Of a DNA stretch of 37,800 nt, positions 24,108 through 31,118 are shown piece by piece. A model generated the notes under the pieces. It was not told where the DNA came from. It saw only the letters and a program-made list of their open reading frames with translations, and searched no databases. Numbering within the stretch: the stretch's first letter is position 1; each line of letters begins with the position of its first letter. A program made the position numbers and the translations under genes. Source of the DNA: Pseudomonadota bacterium (GTDB taxonomy: Bacteria > Pseudomonadota > Gammaproteobacteria > Burkholderiales > Burkholderiaceae_C); the NCBI GenBank assembly GCA_030538085.1, contig JAUNUR010000027.1, forward strand, positions 1-37,800, given 5' to 3'.

Positions 24108-25313
24108 ATGACAGCTCAAGCCCGCGGCCTCAGCCGCCGTCTGCTGCTCTCCCGCAGCGCCGCCGTGGTCGGCGCCAGCTCGGCCGGTCTGCTGCTGCCC
24201 GAAATCGTGCGGGCGCAGAGCAACAAGGTTCGTGTCGGCTTCATGCTGCCGTTCACCGGAACCTATGCGCAGCTCGGCGTCGCCATCGAGAACGGCGTGC
24301 GCATGGCCATCGCTGAAAAAGGCGGCAAGCTGGCCGGCCGCGAAATCGAGTGGTTCAAGGTGGATGACGAGTCCGAGCCGTCCAAGGGCGTCGAGAACGC
24401 GCAGAAGCTGGTGCAGCGCGACAAGGTGGACGTGCTGATCGGCACCGTGCACTCGGGCGTGCAGATGGGCATCCAGCGCGTGGCGCGCGACTCCGGCGTG
24501 CTCAGCATCATTCCCAACGCCGGCGTGCATGCCGCCACCCGCGCGCTGTGCGCGCCCAACGTGTTCCGCACCAGCTTCACCAATGCCCAGCCCACGCAGG
24601 CGCTGGGCAAGCCGATGGTGGAAAGAGGCCTGAAGAAGGCGGTCTGGATCACCTGGAAATACGCCGCCGGCGACGACGCGCTGGAAGGCTTCAAGAACAG
24701 TTACACCAAGGCCGGCGGCACCATCATCAAGGAGCTGGGCCTGCCGTTCCCGAACGTCGAATTCCAGGCGCTACTGACCGAGATCGCCAACCTCAAGCCC
24801 GATGCCGTGGCCTGCTTCTTCGCTGGCGCCGGCGCCGCCAAGTTCATGCGCGACTACGCCGCCGCCGGCCTGAAGGACAAGATCCCACTGTGGGGCTCGG
24901 GCTTCCTGACCGAGGGCGTGCTGGAAGCCGCCGGCCCGGCCGCCGAGGGCGTGATGACCACGCTGCATTACGCCGACTCGCTCGACACGCCGCGCAACCA
25001 GCAGTTCCGCACGGCCTATGCCGGCCAGTTCAAGCTGCAGCCCGACGTGTACGCCGTGCAGGGCTACGACGCCGGCCAGCTGCTGCTGCGTGGCGCCGAC
25101 GCGGTCAAGGGCGACCTGTCCAACAAGGCCGCGTTGTACAAGGCCATGGAAACCGCCGTCATCGACAGCCCGCGTGGCCGCTGGACCATGAGCAAGGCGC
25201 ACAACCCGGTGCAGGACATGTACCTGCGCGTGGTCGAAAAGGGCGACAACAAGGTGCTTGGCGTGGCGGAGAAGGCGGTTGCCGACTCGGGCGCTGGGTG
25301 CAGGATGGGTTGA
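24108..25313 (+). CDS. Branched-chain amino-acid-type ABC transporter substrate-binding protein
   Basis: The periplasmic binding component of a HAAT-family importer, 401 residues. The N-terminus SRRLLLSRSAAVVGASSAG has a twin arginine and a weak hydrophobic core, so Tat export is plausible, with cleavage after VRAQ. The mature protein shows the Leu/Ile/Val-binding (type I periplasmic) fold: VRVGFMLPFTGTYAQLGV at the start, then a central GTVHSG loop. The start is fixed by an AAAGGAG site. It heads a full livHMGF set. Ligand is uncertain; such proteins bind branched-chain amino acids, aromatic acids or amides, and the downstream CoA-transferase hints at an acid. The last residues GAGCRMG and the stop run into a repeat. 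Confidence 0.92.
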   Translation: MTAQARGLSRRLLLSRSAAVVGASSAGLLLPEIVRAQSNKVRVGFMLPFTGTYAQLGVAIENGVRMAIAEKGGKLAGREIEWFKVDDESEPSKGVENAQKLVQRDKVDVLIGTVHSGVQMGIQRVARDSGVLSIIPNAGVHAATRALCAPNVFRTSFTNAQPTQALGKPMVERGLKKAVWITWKYAAGDDALEGFKNSYTKAGGTIIKELGLPFPNVEFQALLTEIANLKPDAVACFFAGAGAAKFMRDYAAAGLKDKIPLWGSGFLTEGVLEAAGPAAEGVMTTLHYADSLDTPRNQQFRTAYAGQFKLQPDVYAVQGYDAGQLLLRGADAVKGDLSNKAALYKAMETAVIDSPRGRWTMSKAHNPVQDMYLRVVEKGDNKVLGVAEKAVADSGAGCRMG

Positions 25314-25423
25314 ACCCCCTGAGGCGCTGACGTGCCTTCCCCCTTCTTGCGCTAAGGGGGACGACACCAGTGGCCAGCGCAGGTCCGGCCACGGTGTCCA
25401 CTTGCATGGCCTGCTCCGCGGCC
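25309..25423 (-). repeat. GGCCGCGGAGCAGGCC-type repeat, copy 2
   Basis: The minus strand reads GGCCGCGGAGCAGGCC, later CTGGCCACTGGTGTCGTCCC, and ends with AGGGGGTTCAACC. It aligns with 22659-22764. Its outer end covers the TGA stop of the binding-protein gene, and it fills most of the 179-bp gap to livH. Confidence 0.75.
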
Positions 25424-25492
25424 TTTTGAACCCTTGCTCTGTCATACGCGTCGGTTAACAAAAAGTCTGTCGCCTTTCTCTTTCTTCTCGCC

Positions 25493-26356
25493 GTGGACTT
25501 CGCCAACTTTCTCATCCAGACGCTGAACAGCGTGCAGTACGGGCTGCTGCTGTTCATGCTGGCCGCCGGCCTGACGCTGATCTTCGGCATCATGGGCGTG
25601 GTCAACCTCGCGCACGGCAGCTTCTACATGCTGGGCGCCTACTTGGCGTTCGCGCTATCGAGCAAGCTGGGCAGCTTCACGCTCGCCATCGTGGTGGGCA
25701 CCGCGCTGTCCGTGGTGTTCGGGCTGATCCTGGAGCGCCTGCTGTTCCGCCACTTCTACCACCGCGACCACCTCGACCAGGTGCTGCTGACCTTCGGGCT
25801 GATCTACATCTTCGAGGAAGCCCGCTCCCTGCTGTGGGGTGACGACGTGCACGGCGTGGCTATTCCGCCGCTGCTGAATGGCTCCATCGCGCTGACCGAC
25901 AACCAGTCCTATCCCGTCTACCGCCTGTTCATGATGGGCGTGTGCGTGCTGCTGGCCATCGGCCTGTACCTGCTGATCAACAAGACGCGGCTGGGGATGA
26001 AGATCCGCGCCGGCGCCTTCAACCGCGACATGACGGAGTCGCTGGGCATCAACATCAAGTTGATTCACGCCGTGGTGTTCGCCATCGGCGTGGCGCTGGC
26101 CACGGTGGCGGGCATGATCGCCTCACCCATCTCCAGCGTGTACCCCAACATGGGCTCGTCAGTGCTCATCGTGTGCTTCGTGGTGGTGGTGATCGGCGGC
26201 ATCGGCTCGGTGCGCGGCGCGCTCATCGCGGCGCTGCTGGTGGGCTTTGTCGACACCTTCGGCAAGGTGCTGCTGCCGCAGGTGGCGGGCATGCTGGTCT
26301 ATATGCTGATGGCGGCGGTGCTGCTGTGGAAACCTGAAGGGTTGTTCAAGCAATGA
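25493..26356 (+). CDS. livH: ABC transporter permease, LivH type
   Basis: One of the two inner-membrane permeases of the branched-chain amino-acid-type importer; 287 residues, mostly hydrophobic, about eight membrane segments. The family pattern GLTLIFGIMGVVNLAHGSFY is at about residues 26-45. The cytoplasmic EAA-like loop that contacts the ATPases is around KTRLGMKIRAGAFNRDMTES. The start is GTG 25493 in the stretch MDFANFLIQTLNSVQYGLLL, which matches the usual LivH beginning; no strong ribosome site is visible. The protein ends WKPEGLFKQ, a conserved LivH ending. A repeat follows within 3 bp of the stop. Confidence 0.94.
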   Translation: MDFANFLIQTLNSVQYGLLLFMLAAGLTLIFGIMGVVNLAHGSFYMLGAYLAFALSSKLGSFTLAIVVGTALSVVFGLILERLLFRHFYHRDHLDQVLLTFGLIYIFEEARSLLWGDDVHGVAIPPLLNGSIALTDNQSYPVYRLFMMGVCVLLAIGLYLLINKTRLGMKIRAGAFNRDMTESLGINIKLIHAVVFAIGVALATVAGMIASPISSVYPNMGSSVLIVCFVVVVIGGIGSVRGALIAALLVGFVDTFGKVLLPQVAGMLVYMLMAAVLLWKPEGLFKQ

Positions 26357-26358
26357 AA

Positions 26359-26435
26359 CTTGCCCCCACACTCCCCACTTCGTGTGGTTCGCTGCCCCCC
26401 GAGGGGGCCTTCGCCACCTTCGGGCGGCCGGGCGG
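26359..26435 (-). repeat. GCCCCCTCGGGGGGC-core repeat, copy C, between livH and livM
   Basis: The reverse complement aligns with the two units inside recJ: GGCCGCCCGAAGGTGGCGAA, then the identical core GCCCCCTCGGGGGGCAGCG, ending AGTGTGGGGGCAAG. It fills the livH-livM gap almost exactly. As RNA the core would form a strong hairpin between two co-transcribed genes. Confidence 0.85.
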
Positions 26436-26441
26436 TGGCTC

Positions 26442-27467
26442 ATGAGCGCGCCGAAATCCAATCTCGAAGCACTGCCGCGCAGCATCCAGTTCGTGCTGCT
26501 GCTGGGCCTGATCGCGCTGGCTGTGTTCCCCTTCGTCGGCAGCGAGTTCTACCAGCAGATGGTGGCGCGCATGATGATCCTGGCGATCTTCGCCATGAGC
26601 CTCGATCTGCTGCAGGGCGTCACCGGCCTGGTGTCGCTGGGCCACGCGGCCTACTTCGGCCTGGGTGGCTACGCGCTGGCGCTGCTGTCGTCCGACAACG
26701 GCCCCGTCAGCCTGTGGTGGACCCTGCCCGTGGCGGTGCTGGTGTCGGGGCTGTTCGCGCTGGTCATCGGCTTCTTCGTGGTGCGCACGCGCGGCATCTA
26801 CTTCATCATGGTGACGATGGCGTTCGCGCAGATGCTGTTCTACCTGGTGTTCGACAACAGGGAGCTGAGCTTCTTCGGCCTGTTCCCGCTCGCGCTGGGC
26901 GGCTCGGACGGCGTGTACATCAACTTCAAGCCCGACGCCCTGCTCTTCGATCTGGAGAACAAGAAGGTCTTCTACTACTTCGTGCTGGGCTGCCTGGTGG
27001 TGGTCTACCTGTTCCTGCGCCGCCTGCTGTGGAGTCCGTTCGGCCGTTCGCTGGCTGGCATCCGTGTGAACGAGCACCGCATGCGCGCCGTGGGTTTCGG
27101 GTCTTTCAGCTACAAGCTCAGCGCCTTCACGCTGGCCGGCGCGCTGGCCGGGCTGGCGGGCTACCTGTGGGGCGCACAAACCGGTTTCGTGAACCCCGAG
27201 CTGATGGGTTTTCACATGAGCGCGCACGCCATCATGATGGTCATCCTGGGTGGCATGGGCAACTTTGCCGGCGCCATCGTCGGCGCCTTCGCGTTCGAGT
27301 TCATGCTGGAGCTGTTCAAGGACCTGCCCGCCATCGGCGACTTCAACACCGGCAAGCACTGGCAACTGTGGATGGGCCTGTTCATCGTGGCCGTGATCGT
27401 GTTCGCGCCGCGCGGCCTGCTCGGCCTGCTGGAGCGCTTTGGCCGCAAAGGGGGCGAGCATGAGTGA
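26442..27467 (+). CDS. livM: ABC transporter permease, LivM type
   Basis: Second permease of the importer; about 341 residues from ATG 26442 (MSAPKSNLEALPR). A longer frame from 26382 would be read from the repeat and is rejected. The LivM hallmark LDLLQGVTGLVSLGHAAYFG is at about residues 47-66, and the coupling region is around SPFGRSLAGIRVNEHRMRA. Eight to ten hydrophobic segments are visible. The C-terminal FAPRGLLGLLERFGRKGGE is typical. Its last codons overlap the start of livG by 8 bp, so the two are translationally coupled. Confidence 0.94.
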   Translation: MSAPKSNLEALPRSIQFVLLLGLIALAVFPFVGSEFYQQMVARMMILAIFAMSLDLLQGVTGLVSLGHAAYFGLGGYALALLSSDNGPVSLWWTLPVAVLVSGLFALVIGFFVVRTRGIYFIMVTMAFAQMLFYLVFDNRELSFFGLFPLALGGSDGVYINFKPDALLFDLENKKVFYYFVLGCLVVVYLFLRRLLWSPFGRSLAGIRVNEHRMRAVGFGSFSYKLSAFTLAGALAGLAGYLWGAQTGFVNPELMGFHMSAHAIMMVILGGMGNFAGAIVGAFAFEFMLELFKDLPAIGDFNTGKHWQLWMGLFIVAVIVFAPRGLLGLLERFGRKGGEHE

Positions 27468-28221
27468 AGTCCTCCTCAGCGCCAAAAGCTTGACCAAGAA
27501 GTTCGGCGGGCTGGCCGCCGTCAACGAGGTATCCGTCGATCTGTGGCGCGAGCGCATCCACTGCGTCATCGGCCCCAACGGCGCCGGCAAGTCCACGCTG
27601 ACCAACCTGCTCTCGGGCGACCTGCCGCCCACCAGCGGCAGCATCACGCTGGGCAGCCACGACATCACCAGCGCCTCGCCCGAGCAGATCTCGCGCCGGG
27701 GCCTGGGCCGCAGCTACCAGAAGACCAACATCTTCCTGCCCTTCACGGTGTGGGAAAACGTGCGCCTGGCCGCGCAGTCGCGCTCGGCGCAGCAGCCCTT
27801 CAACCCGCTGCGTTGGCTGCAAAGCGCCCGCACCGATGCCAGCGTGAACGAGCGCGCCGAGAAGGCGCTGGAACTGGCTGGCCTGACAGCGCGCCGCGAC
27901 TTCATCGCCGGCGCCGCCAGCCATGGCGAGCAGCGCCAGCTCGAGATCGCCATGACGCTGGCCACCGACCCGCAGGTGCTGCTGCTCGACGAGCCCCTGG
28001 CCGGCATGGGCGTGGCCGAGGCCGAGCGCATGGTCGAGTTGCTGCTGCGCCTGAAGCCCCACCACGCCATGATGCTGGTGGAGCACGACATCGACGCCAT
28101 CTTCGCGCTGGCCGACCATCTGACGGTGATGGTCAACGGCACCGTCATCGCCAGTGGCGAGCCGGCCGCCATCCGTGCCGACCGCGGGGTTCAAGCCGCG
28201 TACCTGGGCGAGGAGCATTGA
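27460..28221 (+). CDS. livG: ABC transporter ATP-binding protein, LivG type
   Basis: A cytoplasmic ATPase of the importer, 253 residues. Walker A is GPNGAGKST (38-46). The signature region reads ASHGEQRQLEIAMTLA, the SHGEQ variant of LSGGQ that is usual in LivG proteins. Walker B is VLLLDEPLAG, and the switch histidine is in MLVEHDID. Start ATG 27460 overlaps livM and is preceded by AAAGGGGGCGAG. livF follows with a one-base gap. Confidence 0.95.
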   Translation: MSEVLLSAKSLTKKFGGLAAVNEVSVDLWRERIHCVIGPNGAGKSTLTNLLSGDLPPTSGSITLGSHDITSASPEQISRRGLGRSYQKTNIFLPFTVWENVRLAAQSRSAQQPFNPLRWLQSARTDASVNERAEKALELAGLTARRDFIAGAASHGEQRQLEIAMTLATDPQVLLLDEPLAGMGVAEAERMVELLLRLKPHHAMMLVEHDIDAIFALADHLTVMVNGTVIASGEPAAIRADRGVQAAYLGEEH

Positions 28222-28222
28222 C

Positions 28223-29032
28223 ATGGCCACCCATTCCAACGCCAACGTCCAAGACGACCCCAACGACCCGCTGTCGCCACGCTCGCAGAACACCGCGCCG
28301 ACCGCGCGCCACGGGCACGACCCCGACCTGCTGATCCACGCCATCGACCTGCACACCTACTACGGTGCCAGCCACATTCTGAAGGGCGTCAACTTTCGGG
28401 TGCGGCGCGGCGAAACCATCGGCCTGATGGGCCGCAACGGCATGGGCAAGAGCACGCTGCTCAAGTCCATCATGGGCCTGGTCAAGCCCCGGCGCGGCGG
28501 CGTGCTGGTGATGGGCAAGCCGATGACTGGCCGCGCGCCCTACGAGATCGCACAGCTCGGCGTGGCCTACGTGCCCGAGGGGCGCGGCATCTTCGGCAAC
28601 CTGAGCGTGGTCGAGAACCTGAAGATGGCCGCCCGCGCCGGCACGCGCGGCCAGCGCGACTGGACGTATGAGCGCGTGCTGGAGACCTTCCCGCGCCTGA
28701 AGGAGCGCCTGGGCCATGGCGGCCAGCAGCTGTCGGGTGGCGAGCAGCAGATGCTGACCATCGGCCGCGCGCTGATGACCAACCCCGACGTGCTGATTCT
28801 GGACGAAGCCACCGAAGGCCTCGCGCCGCTGATCGCGCGCGAGATCTGGCGCATCTGCGACGTCATCCGCCAAAGCGGCATCAGCAGCATCATCGTCGAC
28901 AAGAACTGGCGCCACGTGACGCAGGTGACCGACCGCAACGTCATCCTGGTCAAGGGCGAAGTGGTGTTCGAGGGCACGTCGGGCGACATCCGGGCGCAGC
29001 CGGACTTGCTGACCCGGCATCTGGGCGTTTGA
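28223..29032 (+). CDS. livF: ABC transporter ATP-binding protein, LivF type
   Basis: The partner ATPase of LivG, 269 residues. Walker A GRNGMGKST (70-78), AYVPEGRGIFGNLSV (the LivF Q-loop region), signature LSGGEQQMLTIGRAL and Walker B DVLILDEATEGLAP are all intact. The H-loop position reads IIVDKNWRH rather than the usual VEQN, a variation seen in part of the family. An N-terminal polar extension of about 35 residues precedes the ABC domain. ATG 28223 lies one base after the livG stop, with AGGAG at 28211-28215. It ends the operon; the region downstream is made of repeats. Confidence 0.94.
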   Translation: MATHSNANVQDDPNDPLSPRSQNTAPTARHGHDPDLLIHAIDLHTYYGASHILKGVNFRVRRGETIGLMGRNGMGKSTLLKSIMGLVKPRRGGVLVMGKPMTGRAPYEIAQLGVAYVPEGRGIFGNLSVVENLKMAARAGTRGQRDWTYERVLETFPRLKERLGHGGQQLSGGEQQMLTIGRALMTNPDVLILDEATEGLAPLIAREIWRICDVIRQSGISSIIVDKNWRHVTQVTDRNVILVKGEVVFEGTSGDIRAQPDLLTRHLGV

Positions 29033-29084
29033 CGCGCCTGCCCTCAAGTTCGCTTGCGGCTTGTCCGCCCCTTACTTCCCCCTT

Positions 29085-29146
29085 CATTGCGGCGAAAGCC
29101 GCCATCCACACCGCGTCCTTCGATCAACGCCGTGTCAACGGTGCGG
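29085..29146 (+). repeat. GTCATTGCGGCGAAGGC-type repeat, half copy
   Basis: CATTGCGGCGAAAGCCGCCA, then TCCACACCGCG and CGCCGTGTCAACGGTG, follows the left arm and centre of the palindrome at 20060 for about 58 bp; the right arm is missing. It lies in the 382-bp gap after livF, which holds no credible gene. Confidence 0.7.
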
Positions 29147-29175
29147 CGCTTCATTCGATTCCTCCGCGCCCTTTT

Positions 29176-29310
29176 GATACCGTTTTGCGTTCAGAACGAT
29201 GACGAATGACCGCGGCTAGCGCCGCATGACAAATGACAAATACGCCATTTGTCATTGAAGCGCAGCGAAATCATTTGTCATTTGTCATTTTTGAAGAAAG
29301 CCAATGCGCA
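29176..29310 (+). repeat. TGACAAATGAC-family repeat, full copy 4
   Basis: The unit runs GATACCGTTTTGCGTTCAGA, ACGATGACGAATGAC, a small hairpin GCGGCTAGCGCCGC, then ATGACAAATGACAAA and the inverted arm CATTTGTCATTGAAGCGC with three TTTGTCAT/ATTTGTCATT units. It ends AAAGCCAATGCGCA as at 20171. This is the most complete copy, with a nearly identical partner at 33112-33225. Confidence 0.88.
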
Positions 29311-29414
29311 TGCGTCCGTCCGCGAGCGCGCACATGGGGAATTTCTGGTACAGAATATGCTACATCCGCAGGCACTGCTTGCACGGAAAGCTATTCATTT
29401 CATAGTACCCAGAC

Positions 29415-30326
29415 ATGGCCACACGCTCATCCAACAAGCCACTCACCGGTATTCGCATCGTCAGCCTGGCGCTCAACCTGCCCGGCCCGGCGGCGCTGAT
29501 GCGCCTGGCCGCCATGGGCGCGCGCTGCCTGAAAGTGGAGCCGCCCGGCCCTGGCACCACGCCGGCGGGCCGCCCCATCAGCGGCGACCCGATGGGCCAG
29601 TACGACATCGGCGCCTACAGCGCGATGCACGAGGGCGTGCGCGTGGTGCAGATGGATCTGAAGACCGAAAGCGGTCAGGCCCAGCTGGCGCGCGAGTTGC
29701 TGCGCGCCAACCTGCTGCTGACCTCGTTCCGCCCTTCGGCGCTGACCAAGCTGGGCTTGAACTGGCGGACGCTGCACCGCAGCTTTCCGCACCTGTCGAT
29801 GGTGGAAATCGTCGGCGCTCCCGGCGAGCGCGCCGACGAACCCGGCCACGACCTCACCTATCTGGCCGAAGCCGGCCTGGTGACCGGCACCGATCTGCCG
29901 CCCAGCCTGCTGGCCGACATGGCCGGCGCGCTGATGACCAGCGAAGCCGCGCTGTCGGCGCTGATGCAGGCGCGCGCCACTGGCCGGGGCCAACACCGGC
30001 AAGTGGCCCTGTCCAAGGCCGCCGAATGGCTGGCACTGCCGCGCACCTGGGGCCTGACCCTGCCCAGCGGCGCCGTGGGCGGCGCGCACGCCGGCTACCG
30101 CGTGTACCCCTGCAAGGATGGCCGCGTGGCCATCGCCGCGCTGGAGCCGCACTTCGCCCGCGCGCTGTTCGCCGCCGCCGGCTTGCCCGAGCCGGACATG
30201 CGCGCGCCCTTTGCTCCGCAGGCGCGCGAGGCCATCGCCGCCTGGGCGCTGACCAAGACGCGCCGCCAGCTCGCCGCGCTGGCCGCGGCCAACGACATTC
30301 CGCTGCACACGCTGCCGAAGGCGTAG
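29415..30326 (+). CDS. Family III CoA-transferase / alpha-methylacyl-CoA racemase-like protein
   Basis: A 303-residue cytoplasmic protein of the CaiB/BaiF family. The fold is recognisable from the start: IRIVSLALNLPGPAALMRLA then GARCLKVEPPGPG. GHDLTYLAEAG puts His145-Asp146 where alpha-methylacyl-CoA racemases have their catalytic histidine, and LLADMAGALM puts Asp168 at the second catalytic position. The pattern therefore fits racemase-type more than formyl-CoA-transferase-type members. It is short for the family (usually 350-400 residues), ending after the small domain. Start ATG 29415 has no clear ribosome site. Adjacent to the liv operon, it might act on an imported acid after CoA activation (inference); no CoA ligase or dehydrogenase is nearby. 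Confidence 0.85.
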   Translation: MATRSSNKPLTGIRIVSLALNLPGPAALMRLAAMGARCLKVEPPGPGTTPAGRPISGDPMGQYDIGAYSAMHEGVRVVQMDLKTESGQAQLARELLRANLLLTSFRPSALTKLGLNWRTLHRSFPHLSMVEIVGAPGERADEPGHDLTYLAEAGLVTGTDLPPSLLADMAGALMTSEAALSALMQARATGRGQHRQVALSKAAEWLALPRTWGLTLPSGAVGGAHAGYRVYPCKDGRVAIAALEPHFARALFAAAGLPEPDMRAPFAPQAREAIAAWALTKTRRQLAALAAANDIPLHTLPKA

Positions 30327-30401
30327 ATTCCAGCCATTGCCGCAAGAACGCCGACACCCGGAGCCACTTGAAATCCAGGCCCGCTTCCCTCGCCCCACCC
30401 C

Positions 30402-31073
30402 ATGATCCGCACCGGCCACATCGTCCGCTGGAACGCCGGGCGCGGCTTCGGCTTCATCGCCACGCCCACGGGCGAGCAGAACATCTTCTTCCACGTGCGG
30501 GACTTTCGCGATGGCGAACCGGCGGTGGGGCTTGCGGTGCGCTTCGAGCAGATCGAAGTCGGTGGCAAGGGGCCGCGCGCCATGGCCGTGCAGCCACTGA
30601 CGCGTGGGCCAGCCACCACCGCGCCCCGTGCGGCGCACCCTGAACGCTCGGTACGTACCGAGCGCACTGAACGCACCTCCCGCACACGGCGCGGCGCCAC
30701 GCCACGGGCGCTCGACGGCCAGCCCGCCCTGTTCAGCCTGGCATTGCTGGCATGGCTGGGGCTGCTGCTGATCATCAGCCTGCACCGCCTGTGGCCGGTG
30801 GAGCTGCCGCTGGTACTGCTGGGGCTGATGGCGGTGAACATCGCCACCTTCATCGCCTACGCCGTGGACAAGTCAGCCGCCGCGCAAAACCGCTGGCGCA
30901 CGCCCGAGAGCACGCTGCACGCGCTGGCCCTGGCTGGCGGCTGGCCCGCCGCGTGGCTGGCGCAGCGCGCGCTGAGGCATAAATCCCGCAAGCGCGAGTT
31001 CCTGGCCGTCTACGCGCTCACCGTGCTGCTGCATCTGGGCTTGCTGGGCGGGCTGCTGTGGCACGGCCTGTAG
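30402..31073 (+). CDS. Cold-shock domain protein with DUF1294 membrane domain
   Basis: A 223-residue two-part protein. Residues 1-65 form a cold-shock-like OB fold, TGHIVRWNAGRGFGFIATP followed by NIFFHVRDF, with both RNA-binding motifs recognisable (RGFGFI and IFFHV). A basic, polar linker (to about 105) leads to a C-terminal DUF1294 domain. This has hydrophobic segments and the conserved YAVDKSAAAQNRWRTPE, then GGWPAAWLAQRALRHKSRK. Such fusions are known in proteobacteria, but their job is not. It suggests an RNA-binding domain tethered to the inner membrane (inference). It lies 75 bp after the CoA-transferase and 45 bp before the ribonuclease gene, so one transcript is plausible. Confidence 0.88.
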   Translation: MIRTGHIVRWNAGRGFGFIATPTGEQNIFFHVRDFRDGEPAVGLAVRFEQIEVGGKGPRAMAVQPLTRGPATTAPRAAHPERSVRTERTERTSRTRRGATPRALDGQPALFSLALLAWLGLLLIISLHRLWPVELPLVLLGLMAVNIATFIAYAVDKSAAAQNRWRTPESTLHALALAGGWPAAWLAQRALRHKSRKREFLAVYALTVLLHLGLLGGLLWHGL

Positions 31074-31118
31074 CCATCGCTGGCTATCATGACCCCGCCT
31101 TTTTTGAAGGATTTCCCC

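Noticed and set aside
29200-29300. Tandem TTTGTCAT/ATGACAAA units that look like a CRISPR array
   Set aside because: The units are only 7-8 bp, are inverted around a centre rather than spaced by unique 30-bp spacers, and recur elsewhere as a fixed unit. No cas genes are present.
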